Below are positions 54,846 to 62,346 of a stretch of 64,000 nt of DNA, one piece after another. A program made the translations under genes and the position numbers. Origin of the DNA: Borborobacter arsenicus (GTDB lineage: Bacteria > Pseudomonadota > Alphaproteobacteria > Rhizobiales > Rhizobiaceae); the NCBI RefSeq assembly GCF_003934165.1, contig NZ_ML133508.1:303881-367880 (forward strand), written 5' to 3'. The notes beneath the pieces were generated by a model. It was not told the DNA's origin. It ran no database searches and was given only the letters and a program-made list of their open reading frames with translations. Each line of letters opens with the position of its first letter. The first letter of the stretch is position 1.

Positions 54846-55507
54846 GGGCACTCCTCCGCCAGCCTGTAGCCTAACCCGCGCACCGTCTTGATGAAGCCGG
54901 CCCCAAGCTTGGAGCGCAGGTGATGGACATGGACTTCCACCGCATTGCTTTCGACTTCTTCCTGCCAGCCGTAGAGCGTCTCTTCCAGGGTCGATTTGGA
55001 AACGGTCGATCCTGGATGCTCCATGAGCGCCCGAAGCACGCCGAACTCCCGCCTCGTCAGCACCAGCGGATTGCCGTCAAGACTGACGACCTGCCGGGCT
55101 GGATCGAGGACAACCCCCCGCCATTCCAGCATCGCGGTGGCCCGTCCCCCGCCACGGCGCGCTGCCGCCCGCACTCGCGCGGCCAGTTCGTCGAGGTCGA
55201 AAGGCTTGCCGACATAGTCGTCCGCGCCGGCGTCGAGCCCGGCGATGCGATCCGATACCTGGTCGCGGGCGGTGAGCAGGATCACCGGCGTCGCGTCTTT
55301 CCTCCGCCGCAGGGAAGCGAGGATATCGAGGCCGGAACCATCAGGCAGCATCAGGTCGAGCACGGCCGCGTCGTAGGATTGCGTCTCCAGCGCGGCGAAC
55401 GCCTCCTCGCAGGTGGCGACCGCATCTACGGTGAAGCCCGCCAGCCCAAGACCCACCGACAGGCCGTCGAACAGCATCGGATCGTCTTCGACTATGAGAA
55501 TCCGCAT
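54842..55507 (-). CDS. OmpR-family response regulator, QseB/PmrA-like
   Basis: 221 residues. The receiver has RILIVEDDPMLFDGLSVGL with its acidic pair, AAVLDLMLPDGSGLDILAS with Asp near residue 51, VILLTARDQ, and YVGKPFDLDEL with the conserved Lys. The C-terminal winged helix shows LVLTRREFGVLRALMEHPG, VSKSTLEETLYGW, and VHVHHLRSKLGAGFIKTVRG. Its start is preceded by GGAGA. A perfect CTTAAG-N5-CTTAAG repeat of the type bound by PmrA/QseB proteins lies 0.9 kb away between the L,D-transpeptidase and dsbD genes, its likely target. Confidence 0.95.
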   Translation of the reverse strand: MRILIVEDDPMLFDGLSVGLGLAGFTVDAVATCEEAFAALETQSYDAAVLDLMLPDGSGLDILASLRRRKDATPVILLTARDQVSDRIAGLDAGADDYVGKPFDLDELAARVRAAARRGGGRATAMLEWRGVVLDPARQVVSLDGNPLVLTRREFGVLRALMEHPGSTVSKSTLEETLYGWQEEVESNAVEVHVHHLRSKLGAGFIKTVRGLGYRLAEECP

Positions 55508-55571
55508 GCTTTAATCTCCGCCGGGATGGCTCTAATCCTGTCATTTCGGCCTGCCATTTTCGCCGGCGCCG

Positions 55572-56327
55572 TCATCCGACGAGCAGATGCTCCATTGCCG
55601 GGTCGGGGATGACAACGATGCGGCTTCCGTCGCGGACCTCGCCATGGAGGTGCACGACATCCTGATTGACGAGCCGGATGCAGCCGGAGGATACCGCCTT
55701 GCCGATGCTCCCGGCCTCAGGGGTTCCGTGGACGCGGTAAAGTGTATCCTTCCCGTCCTTATGGATGTAGAGGGACCGCGCGCCAAGGGGATTCTTCAGC
55801 CCGGGGTCCATGCCGCCATTGGCTATGCTGTAAGGTTCAAGCGAAGGCTGGCGCGCGACCATGGAATCCGGCGGCGTCCAGCGCGGCCATTCGCGCTTGT
55901 AGGCGACGATCGCGCGCCCCGCCCAGGAAAATCCATCGCGCCCGACACCGATGCCGTAGCGTGTTGCGCGGCCATTGGGCTTCACATGATAGAGATATTT
56001 GGCAGGTGTATCCACGATCAGGGTCCCAGGAACCTCGTTGGTCGGATAATCGACATCGGTGCGCCAGAAGCGGCGGTCGAGCTTTGCGATGTCGACGGCC
56101 GGGATCGGAAACCTCTCATTGGGCAGCGCGTAGTACATTGGGGGTACGACGTGCTTCGGAGCCGGCGCCTTGGTCATTGAGGGCTCGGTCGGCACCTGTC
56201 GTGGCGTCGCCATGCAACCCGATACCGCCATCGTGGTCAGCCCCAGCACGAAGGACCGCCGTCCGAGATTGACGCCCTGCACCGCTGTCCCCGCTCTCGC
56301 CGTCTTGATTTCGAAGTTGCCCGTCAT
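55572..56327 (-). CDS. L,D-transpeptidase (YkuD) lipoprotein
   Basis: 251 residues. The N-terminus has LGRRSFVLGLTTMAVSGC near residue 22, a twin-arginine-like signal ending in a lipobox with Cys near 38. The YkuD catalytic region lies near 200-225: YRVHGTPEAGSIGKAVSSGC followed by IRLVNQD, giving the His and the Ser-x-Gly-Cys nucleophile. It would form 3-3 cross-links in peptidoglycan or anchor proteins to it. Its catalytic Cys must stay reduced in the periplasm, which fits location beside dsbD on the other side of a shared promoter. Confidence 0.93.
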   Translation of the reverse strand: MTGNFEIKTARAGTAVQGVNLGRRSFVLGLTTMAVSGCMATPRQVPTEPSMTKAPAPKHVVPPMYYALPNERFPIPAVDIAKLDRRFWRTDVDYPTNEVPGTLIVDTPAKYLYHVKPNGRATRYGIGVGRDGFSWAGRAIVAYKREWPRWTPPDSMVARQPSLEPYSIANGGMDPGLKNPLGARSLYIHKDGKDTLYRVHGTPEAGSIGKAVSSGCIRLVNQDVVHLHGEVRDGSRIVVIPDPAMEHLLVG

Positions 56328-56375
56328 TTTGCCGTATCTCTGCTGGTTTCGATGGCCCTGCGAAACCTCCCCTAC

Positions 56376-56392
56376 CTTAAGGCTGCCTTAAG
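56376..56392. promoter_or_regulatory. PmrA/QseB-type direct-repeat operator
   Basis: CTTAAG at 56376-56381 and CTTAAG at 56387-56392 are separated by five bases (GCTGC), exactly the YTTAAK-N5-YTTAAK layout of PmrA/QseB boxes. It sits 60 bases before the dsbD start and 49 bases before the L,D-transpeptidase start, placed to act on both. The OmpR-type regulator at 54842-55507 is the obvious candidate to bind it. Confidence 0.7.
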
Positions 56393-56451
56393 CAAGGTCG
56401 CGCACCCGGCTGAAGAACGAGGTCAATCTCCAGCGTGGACGGGAAAAGGCG

Positions 56452-58275
56452 ATGAAAAAAGCTGCTCTTGGCATCCTTGGAATGCTTGTCATTCAGCTTT
56501 TTGCGCCGGCTGTCGCATCCTCCGGCGAACCTCTTCCGGTGGACCGGGCGTTCGCGATCTCGGCGTCGCAAGGTGCAGGCGGATCGCTGTCGGTGGAATG
56601 GAAAATCGCCGAGGGCTATTATCTTTATCGGGACCGCATCGCCGCGCGGGTCCCGAAAGGAGCTGCACTGACGGTCGAGACGCCGCCGGGCCTCGTCAAG
56701 GACGATCCCAACTTCGGGCCCTCGGAAATCTATTACCGGCGCGCGGAGGCGGTCCTTTCCAATGCCGGGTCCGCGCCCATCGAACTCACCTATCAAGGCT
56801 GCCAGGAAAACGGCATCTGCTATGCTCCCGAAACCCGCCTCGTCGATCCTGCCACGCTGACGGTTTCGGACCCGGTGCCGCTGCGACCGCCTCCTGTGGT
56901 GAACTGGGAAACGGAAGGTGTTTCGGCTTCGCCAGTCGAGCCAGGCATAGAACAGGCAACGGGTACCGAGGGCTTCGAACTGGCCGCGGACGCCGGCCTC
57001 ATCCAGTCGCTTCGCGTTGAAGGTGGGCCGCTCCTCGTCCTTGCCATGTTCCCTCTTTTCGGGCTGTTGCTGGCCTTTACGCCATGCGTCTTTCCGATGT
57101 ACCCGATCCTTGCGGGTGCGTTGGCCCGCGAGGGCGACCGGCTGACGGCGGGCCGTGGCTTCATTCTCTCCGCTATCTATGTCACGGCGCTCGCATTGGC
57201 CTTCGCTCTATTGGGTGCAGCCGCCGGCTGGTCAGGTCAGAACCTGCAAATGGTGTTGCAGTCGCCACTCACGGCCGGAATCCTCGCCATCGTCTTCGTT
57301 GTCTTGGCTTTGTCCATGTTCGGCCTGTTCGAACTGCAGCTGCCGGCGGCGTGGACCAGTTGGGTTACCACGCGAACCGGGGGCATGGGCGGTTCGAAAC
57401 GTTCGGCAGCGCTGCTCGGATTTTCTTCGGTCCTGATCGTCGGTCCCTGCGTCACGGCACCGCTCGCGGGCGCGCTTCTCTACATCGCCCAGACCGGCGA
57501 CGTCGTGCTCGGGGCTGCAGCTCTGTTCGGGCTGGGTATTGGAAAGGGGCTTCCCTTGATCGTTCTGGGAACGCTGGGCGGTAGCGCCTTGCCGCGTGCC
57601 GGCGCGTGGATGGAAGGCGTGAAGCGTGTTTTCGGCTTTGGCTTTCTTGCAACCGCCATCTGGATGGCGACGCCCTTGCTGCCGGCGCGGCTCGATCTGT
57701 TCTTATGGGCTGTCCTGCTGATTGCTGCGGCAAGCTTTGCATTCACGGTCAAATGGCGCAGCGGCACGGCGCTGGCGACCGGCCGCGCTGTTGGCGGCGT
57801 TGCGCTGATCTATGGCGCGATCCTCATGGTCGGAGCCGCCTCAGGCGCGACGGATCCGCTGAAGCCGCTTGCCACGCTCGCCGATCGGGGGCCGGCTGTT
57901 TCCGGCGCGAAACAACTCGACTTCGCGGAGGTCGAATCGGCGCCGGACCTGAAAGCGAAGCTGGCCTCGGCGAATGGCAAAGCGACGCTCGTCTATTTTA
58001 CCGCCGACTGGTGCGTCACTTGCCATACGATCGAGCGCTCGGTCCTACGCGATGACTCGGTGCGCCGGGGGCTCGCCGGGTTCCAACTCATCAAAGCCGA
58101 CCTGACCGATTTCGACCAGGACAATGCCGCGCTGATGACCCAGCTTCGTGTGGCGGGTCCGCCGACCATGCTGTTCTTCGACGCAAACGCACGCGAAGCC
58201 GCCGGAACCCGTCTCGTCGGCGACGTGACAGTCGGCTCCCTGACGCGGTCGGCGTCGCAGCTGGACGGATACTGA
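56452..58275 (+). CDS. dsbD: thiol:disulfide interchange protein DsbD
   Basis: 607 residues with a Sec signal peptide. It passes electrons from cytoplasmic thioredoxin to periplasmic thiol proteins. All three Cys pairs are visible. The N-terminal alpha domain has YQGCQENGICYAP near residue 122. The membrane beta domain (about eight helices) has AFTPCVFPMYPI near 206 and IVGPCVTAPLAG near 329. The C-terminal thioredoxin domain has FTADWCVTCHTIE near 515. It is convergent with nothing and followed 57 bases later by a DsbA-like gene, a pairing like ScsB/ScsC in copper-stress clusters. Confidence 0.95.
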   Translation: MKKAALGILGMLVIQLFAPAVASSGEPLPVDRAFAISASQGAGGSLSVEWKIAEGYYLYRDRIAARVPKGAALTVETPPGLVKDDPNFGPSEIYYRRAEAVLSNAGSAPIELTYQGCQENGICYAPETRLVDPATLTVSDPVPLRPPPVVNWETEGVSASPVEPGIEQATGTEGFELAADAGLIQSLRVEGGPLLVLAMFPLFGLLLAFTPCVFPMYPILAGALAREGDRLTAGRGFILSAIYVTALALAFALLGAAAGWSGQNLQMVLQSPLTAGILAIVFVVLALSMFGLFELQLPAAWTSWVTTRTGGMGGSKRSAALLGFSSVLIVGPCVTAPLAGALLYIAQTGDVVLGAAALFGLGIGKGLPLIVLGTLGGSALPRAGAWMEGVKRVFGFGFLATAIWMATPLLPARLDLFLWAVLLIAAASFAFTVKWRSGTALATGRAVGGVALIYGAILMVGAASGATDPLKPLATLADRGPAVSGAKQLDFAEVESAPDLKAKLASANGKATLVYFTADWCVTCHTIERSVLRDDSVRRGLAGFQLIKADLTDFDQDNAALMTQLRVAGPPTMLFFDANAREAAGTRLVGDVTVGSLTRSASQLDGY

Positions 58276-58332
58276 CATGAACAGTGTCTCGCTTGCGGGC
58301 GCCAACTGCCAACCATTGAAGGAGCACATGAG

Positions 58333-58938
58333 ATGATGAACCGAAGAGGGATACTGAAGGCCGTGGCTGCCGGATCGGCAATTGCTGCGCTGCCCGTCCC
58401 GACGCTTGCCCAATCCTTCCCGACCGTCGAGGAGGTCCTGTTCGATCCCGCCATCCCCGTTATCGGCAATCCCGATGGCGATATCACCGTGGCGGAGTAT
58501 TTCGACTACCAATGCCCCTTCTGCAAGCGCGGGCACAAGGAGTTGATGGAGATCGTCCGCGCTGACGGCAATGTGCGCCTGGTGATGAAGGACTGGCCGA
58601 TTTTCGGCGCTGTGTCCGTCCATGCTTCGAGCTTGGTGCTGGCGTCTGGCGAGAGTTATGAAAAGGCACTCAATGCTCTGATGGCGACGCCGGGACGACT
58701 GGGCAAGGAGGAAGTGGATAGTGTCTTGAGCGAAAGCGGGCTCGACCCATCCGGGCTTTTGGCCGCCTTCAAAAGCGATCAGGCCCGTATCGATGGAATT
58801 CTCGCCCGTAACATGGATCAGGCAAACGCCTTCGGTTTCGGTGGCACGCCTGCTTTCATCATAGGCATCCGGATATATCACGGCGCGATGGACAGGAAGG
58901 CGCTGGAAGCAGCCATAGCCACGGCGCGGGAGAGTTGA
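58333..58938 (+). CDS. DsbA-family thiol oxidoreductase or isomerase
   Basis: 201 residues. The signal peptide (NRRGILKAVAAGSAIAALPV) is Tat-like and ends near LAQS. The active site is YFDYQCPFCKRGHKEL near residue 56 (CPFC), with GGTPAFIIGIRIYHGAMD near 175 for the cis-Pro loop. It is a close paralogue of the protein at 52879-53481. Coupling to dsbD suggests it is kept reduced and works as an isomerase or reductase, whereas the other copy goes with the sensor kinase. ScsC-like function is an inference. Confidence 0.93.
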   Translation: MMNRRGILKAVAAGSAIAALPVPTLAQSFPTVEEVLFDPAIPVIGNPDGDITVAEYFDYQCPFCKRGHKELMEIVRADGNVRLVMKDWPIFGAVSVHASSLVLASGESYEKALNALMATPGRLGKEEVDSVLSESGLDPSGLLAAFKSDQARIDGILARNMDQANAFGFGGTPAFIIGIRIYHGAMDRKALEAAIATARES

Positions 58939-59345
58939 GGCGGAGGTACTTTCGGCGGCGGTAAGCGCAAACGAATCACCGGCTGGATCAGAAAGGCGGT
59001 AGGTGAGACGTGCCTGCTCGGCCGGCCACGTCGTCGTGGGGTCGCAATCGCCCCGAAAGCCGGTTTCCCGTAGAAAATCTGTTTGTCTTCAGCCGTTTTG
59101 AGGCACGGGAGCCACGCATGCTTCGCGCCTGCGCAGGCCGCTTGCGGCGTTGCCTGGATATTGCCCGGGTTCAACTCACGGATTTTTTGGCTTCTCCAGA
59201 GATTGAAGGCCAACTATTTGATAGAAAATGGTTTTTCCATGAGTTTCTAGATTTCATGGGCGCGGATTCCTGTCCGCTCACTTCGGAAATTAACTATTTG
59301 TTAACCATTTCCTCGATACATCGAAGCAACCGAAAATTAACCAAG
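58939..59345. other. 407-base intergenic region before minC
   Basis: No gene is supported. The first half is GC-rich; the second half (about 59160-59345) is distinctly AT-rich, as expected for a promoter, and carries a CtrA-type site listed separately. An open frame continuous with minC reaches back to about 59010, but the sequence before the ATG at 59346 has no MinC-like character. Confidence 0.6.
59290..59304. promoter_or_regulatory. CtrA-type binding site upstream of minC
   Basis: TTAA (59290-59293), seven bases, TTAA (59301-59304) is a perfect TTAA-N7-TTAA site, with the second half extending to TTAACCAT. It ends 41 bases before the minC ATG. CtrA control of min genes has been reported in Sinorhizobium meliloti, so this site would tie septum placement to the cell cycle. 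Confidence 0.65.
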
Positions 59346-60083
59346 ATGAATCACGTGTTAACTCAACCCCGGCCCATCCGCCTCAAGGGACGATCCTTCC
59401 TTGCCCTCGCTCTGACCCCGGAACTCCCCTTCGAGGACTGGCTGGCGCGGCTCGACGATCTGGCGGCCCGTTCCGCCGGGTTTTTCCTGCGCCGGCCCGT
59501 AGTGCTCGATGTCGACGGATTGGACATCGACCGTTCGGAGCTTCGGGCGCTCGTCAACCAGTTGGGCGCACGCAATGTGCGCATCATGGGAATCGAAGGC
59601 GCGCGCCCCTCATTGCTCGGCTCGGATCTGCCGCCCGCGATGACCGATGGGCGCCCGGCTTCTGACTTCGAAGCGCCGGTCGCCGATGATGAGGACAACG
59701 GATCCGCTACCACCGAAAGCACCGTGCCTTCCGACCCTCTGCCGGTCAAGGCCACGCCTTCGATCATCGTCACCCAGCCTGTGCGCTCGGGACAGTCGCT
59801 CTTCTTTCCCGAAGGCGACATAACGGTGGTCGGGTCGGTCGCATCGGGCGCGGAGGTCGTCGCCGGCGGATCGATCCACATCTATGGCACGCTGCGGGGC
59901 AGGGCGATGGCCGGTACGACGGGCAACGCCATGGCGCGCATCTTCTGCCGCAAGCTCGAGGCTGAGCTGATCGCCATAGACGGCTTCTACAAGACCGCGG
60001 AGGACATGGAGCCCAACCTGCGCGGGAAAGCAGTCCAGATCTGGCTCGAAGGCGAAGCTATCAAGGCCGAAACGCTCGGCTGA
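59346..60083 (+). CDS. minC: septum site-determining protein MinC
   Basis: 245 residues from the ATG at 59346. The N-terminal FtsZ-inhibiting domain (about 1-100) has IRLKGRSFLALALTPELPFE and RRPVVLDVDGLDI. An acidic, low-complexity linker (about 100-140) follows. The C-terminal beta-helix domain (about 145-245) has VRSGQSLFFPEGDITVVGSV, GSIHIYGTLRGRAMAG and IFCRKLEAELIAIDGFY, which bind MinD and form MinC dimers. It blocks Z-ring formation away from mid-cell. It heads the minCDE operon, with 33 bases to minD. Confidence 0.96.
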   Translation: MNHVLTQPRPIRLKGRSFLALALTPELPFEDWLARLDDLAARSAGFFLRRPVVLDVDGLDIDRSELRALVNQLGARNVRIMGIEGARPSLLGSDLPPAMTDGRPASDFEAPVADDEDNGSATTESTVPSDPLPVKATPSIIVTQPVRSGQSLFFPEGDITVVGSVASGAEVVAGGSIHIYGTLRGRAMAGTTGNAMARIFCRKLEAELIAIDGFYKTAEDMEPNLRGKAVQIWLEGEAIKAETLG

Positions 60084-60116
60084 GCCGAAGGCGTGGCATA
60101 AGAACAGGAGAGGCCA

Positions 60117-60932
60117 ATGGGCAAGGTAATCGTGGTCACATCGGGCAAAGGCGGCGTCGGCAAGACGACGTCTTCCGCCGCACTGGGCGCTGCCCTCGCG
60201 CAAAATGGTGACAAGGTCGCGGTCGTGGATTTCGATGTCGGACTGCGCAATCTCGACCTTATCATGGGCGCTGAAAGACGGGTGGTCTACGACCTCGTCA
60301 ACGTGATCAAGGGGGAGGCCAAGCTGACCCAGGCACTGATCCGGGACAAGCGGCTGGAAACGCTCTATCTGCTGCCGGCCTCACAGACCCGCGACAAGGA
60401 CAATCTCACGCCCGAGGGTGTCGAGAAGGTCATCGCCGCGCTGAAGAATGCCTTCGATTGGGTTATCTGCGACAGCCCTGCCGGTATCGAGCGCGGCGCA
60501 ACGCTTGCCATGCGCCATGCGGACGTGGCCATCGTCGTGACCAATCCGGAAGTCTCTTCGGTGCGCGATTCCGACCGCATCATCGGCCTGCTCGACTCCA
60601 AGACACTCAAGGCCGAGAATGGCGAACAGATGGAAAAACATCTGCTTCTCACCCGCTACGACCCGGCTCGTGCCGAACGTGGCGACATGCTGAAGGTCGA
60701 CGACGTCCTCGAAATCCTGTCGATCCCGCTGCTCGGCATCATACCGGAAAGCATGGACGTGTTGCGCGCCTCCAATGTCGGCTCGCCCGTCACCCTGGCG
60801 GATGATCGCAGCGCGCCGGCAATCGCCTATTTCGATGCGGCGCGGCGGCTCAAGGGCGAAAGCCTGCCGGTCACCGTTCCAGGCGAAAAGCGGGGCTTCT
60901 TCGGCAAGATTTTCGGAAGGAAAGCGGCATGA
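60117..60932 (+). CDS. minD: septum site-determining ATPase MinD
   Basis: 271 residues, preceded by AGGAGAGG. KVIVVTSGKGGVGKTTSSAA carries the deviant Walker A with its signature Lys. VAVVDFDVGLRNLDLIMG is the switch region, and DWVICDSPAGIERGATLA is Walker B. The C-terminus KRGFFGKIFGRKAA is the amphipathic membrane-targeting helix. It recruits MinC to the membrane and oscillates under MinE control. The stop overlaps the minE start as ATGA. Confidence 0.98.
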   Translation: MGKVIVVTSGKGGVGKTTSSAALGAALAQNGDKVAVVDFDVGLRNLDLIMGAERRVVYDLVNVIKGEAKLTQALIRDKRLETLYLLPASQTRDKDNLTPEGVEKVIAALKNAFDWVICDSPAGIERGATLAMRHADVAIVVTNPEVSSVRDSDRIIGLLDSKTLKAENGEQMEKHLLLTRYDPARAERGDMLKVDDVLEILSIPLLGIIPESMDVLRASNVGSPVTLADDRSAPAIAYFDAARRLKGESLPVTVPGEKRGFFGKIFGRKAA

Positions 60933-61192
60933 ATTTTCTTCGGCTCTTTTCCCGTCCCCAGTCAGCCCCCGCCGCGCGCGAGCGCTTGCAGGTGTTGCTC
61001 GCCCATGAGCGTGCTTCGGCCGGCGATTCGGACCTGGTCACCAAACTGCGTGACGAAATCCTGCGCGTCATCTCCAAGCATATGCAGATCGATGACGAGA
61101 AGGTCAGCGTCAAGATGGAGCGCGGCGCCCAGGTTTCGACGCTCGCCGTCGACATCGAGATCCCGTTCGACGCAGGCAAGAAGGCGGCCTGA
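60929..61192 (+). CDS. minE: cell division topological specificity factor MinE
   Basis: 87 residues, standard length. The N-terminal helix (FLRLFSRPQSAPAARERLQ) binds membrane and MinD, with RLQVLLAHERA forming the anti-MinCD segment. The C-terminal dimerisation part reads LRDEILRVISKHMQIDDEKV and STLAVDIEIPF. It stimulates MinD ATPase so that MinCD is cleared from mid-cell. It is the last gene of the min operon. A loose GGATCGCT/AGCGATCC inverted repeat at 61208-61247 follows and could aid termination. Confidence 0.97.
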   Translation: MNFLRLFSRPQSAPAARERLQVLLAHERASAGDSDLVTKLRDEILRVISKHMQIDDEKVSVKMERGAQVSTLAVDIEIPFDAGKKAA

Positions 61193-61359
61193 CGGCCGCC
61201 GCACGGCGGATCGCTGCACGACATTGAGGCTGCACAAGGAGCGATCCGACACTTTGAATGAGCATCAAACGGTCCAGCCAGGCTTCCATTTTCACCAAAA
61301 CCCTCGGTTGGGTCCGATGCTTTGAATGACAGTTCCTCAATCAGCAAGGGAGGGATATC

Positions 61360-61569
61360 GTGACCCGACTCGCACTTCTCGAAAGGCTGAAGGAAGTCCA
61401 GCAGATGCCCAGATATGCCGGGCGTGACATCACCACCATCAGCGCGGTCTTGTCGAATGAAGCTCTGGCAAAGCATGTGGGCGTCTGCGAGGAAGCGGCG
61501 GGCGTCACGCCGATGTTTGCAAGGCGCGCCGGCAAAGAGGCCGAGCAGGCACATCCTGACAGGGTTTGA
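61360..61569 (+). CDS. small hypothetical protein
   Basis: 69 residues from a GTG at 61360 that has a very strong ribosome-binding site (AAGGGAGG, 7 bases before). The N-terminal half is a basic amphipathic helix (LALLERLKEVQQMPRYAG); the rest (ISAVLSNEALAKHVG, then RAGKEAEQAHPDRV) is hydrophilic. No family is recognised. It stands alone 168 bases after minE. The start signal is the main reason to believe in it. Confidence 0.5.
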   Translation: MTRLALLERLKEVQQMPRYAGRDITTISAVLSNEALAKHVGVCEEAAGVTPMFARRAGKEAEQAHPDRV

Positions 61570-61631
61570 GGTGACTGCCCGGTAACGCTCGAAGCGGGTT
61601 CCGCTTGGACATAGCGTTCAAGCTGCCACTC

Positions 61632-62045
61632 TTAGCTTCGCGAGCCACCTGCCTGAAGCCATCTCGGATCGAACCAGCGGTCGGCAGGGCCGTCATAGGG
61701 CAGCCGCGTTATGTCCCAATGGCTGACGAAGCGTGCATAGGCGTCCCAGACCGGTGGACCACCGCCGATAAACACGACGCGGCCGGAAAAGCGCGCAAGC
61801 GTCGCTTCAGGATCCATGCTGGAGCGCAGCACGAACAATTCCCGATCTGCGCGGGCAAAATCTGGAACGCTGGCGATGGTTCGGGGTCCGGCGGCCAGCA
61901 CGTGACCCCTGGTGATGTCGAAGAAACGGGCGACGTCCGCCTTATAGTCGGGTGACCGGTTCCCTTCCCAAGGCAAACGCCCGTCGAGTCCCATCTGACC
62001 GGATCGTCCGATGGCGCAGATCACCCTGACAATTGCCTTTTGCAT
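61632..62045 (-). CDS. dihydrofolate reductase, short rhizobial form
   Basis: 137 residues, shorter than the usual 160-170. It would reduce dihydrofolate to tetrahydrofolate with NADPH. VRVICAIGRSGQMGLDGRLP near residue 7 is the N-terminal strand and Met20-loop region. GHVLAAGPRTIASVPDF near 47 matches the NADPH-binding GPRT wording. GRVVFIGGGPPVWDAYARF near 88 is the classic Gly-Gly cofactor loop, and HWDITRLPYDGPADRWFDP closes the fold. Very similar short proteins occur in rhizobia. The catalytic acidic residue may be Asp in SPDYKADV; this is not certain. Confidence 0.82.
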   Translation of the reverse strand: MQKAIVRVICAIGRSGQMGLDGRLPWEGNRSPDYKADVARFFDITRGHVLAAGPRTIASVPDFARADRELFVLRSSMDPEATLARFSGRVVFIGGGPPVWDAYARFVSHWDITRLPYDGPADRWFDPRWLQAGGSRS

Positions 62046-62346
62046 CGAAGCTCCTCAGGACAGGTGCGGCCGACGGAGACAACCCCTCTTTGAAACAAAT
62101 ATGTTCAAGCCGAACAATGTCTATCCTCCAAACATGGGAGCGCCAGAGAGCTGCGGTCCCTTTGAAAGCATTTTCTCCAGCAATGACATGGAGGCCAGCA
62201 AAAGCGGAATACGCAGCTTGTGATAGTCCGCTTACGTTTGACATAGCGCGCGGGTTGTCGTCGGGAGTAAGGTCGCGACGCGGTTCGGACGCCCAACAGC
62301 GCCGGCCAATTGATTATCGGAAATCTCTCCAGGTGAGCGCAGGTTG
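62046..62346. other. 301-base intergenic region
   Basis: This divergent gap separates the DHFR gene from the PLP decarboxylase gene. A consensus TTGACA occurs at 62238-62243 in the + direction, but no convincing -10 element follows at the right distance (the best is near 62265). Nothing else is recognisable. Confidence 0.5.

Noticed and set aside
59010-59345. N-terminal extension of MinC by 112 residues
   Set aside because: The extension does not resemble MinC, has shifting composition, and would place the CtrA box inside the coding region.
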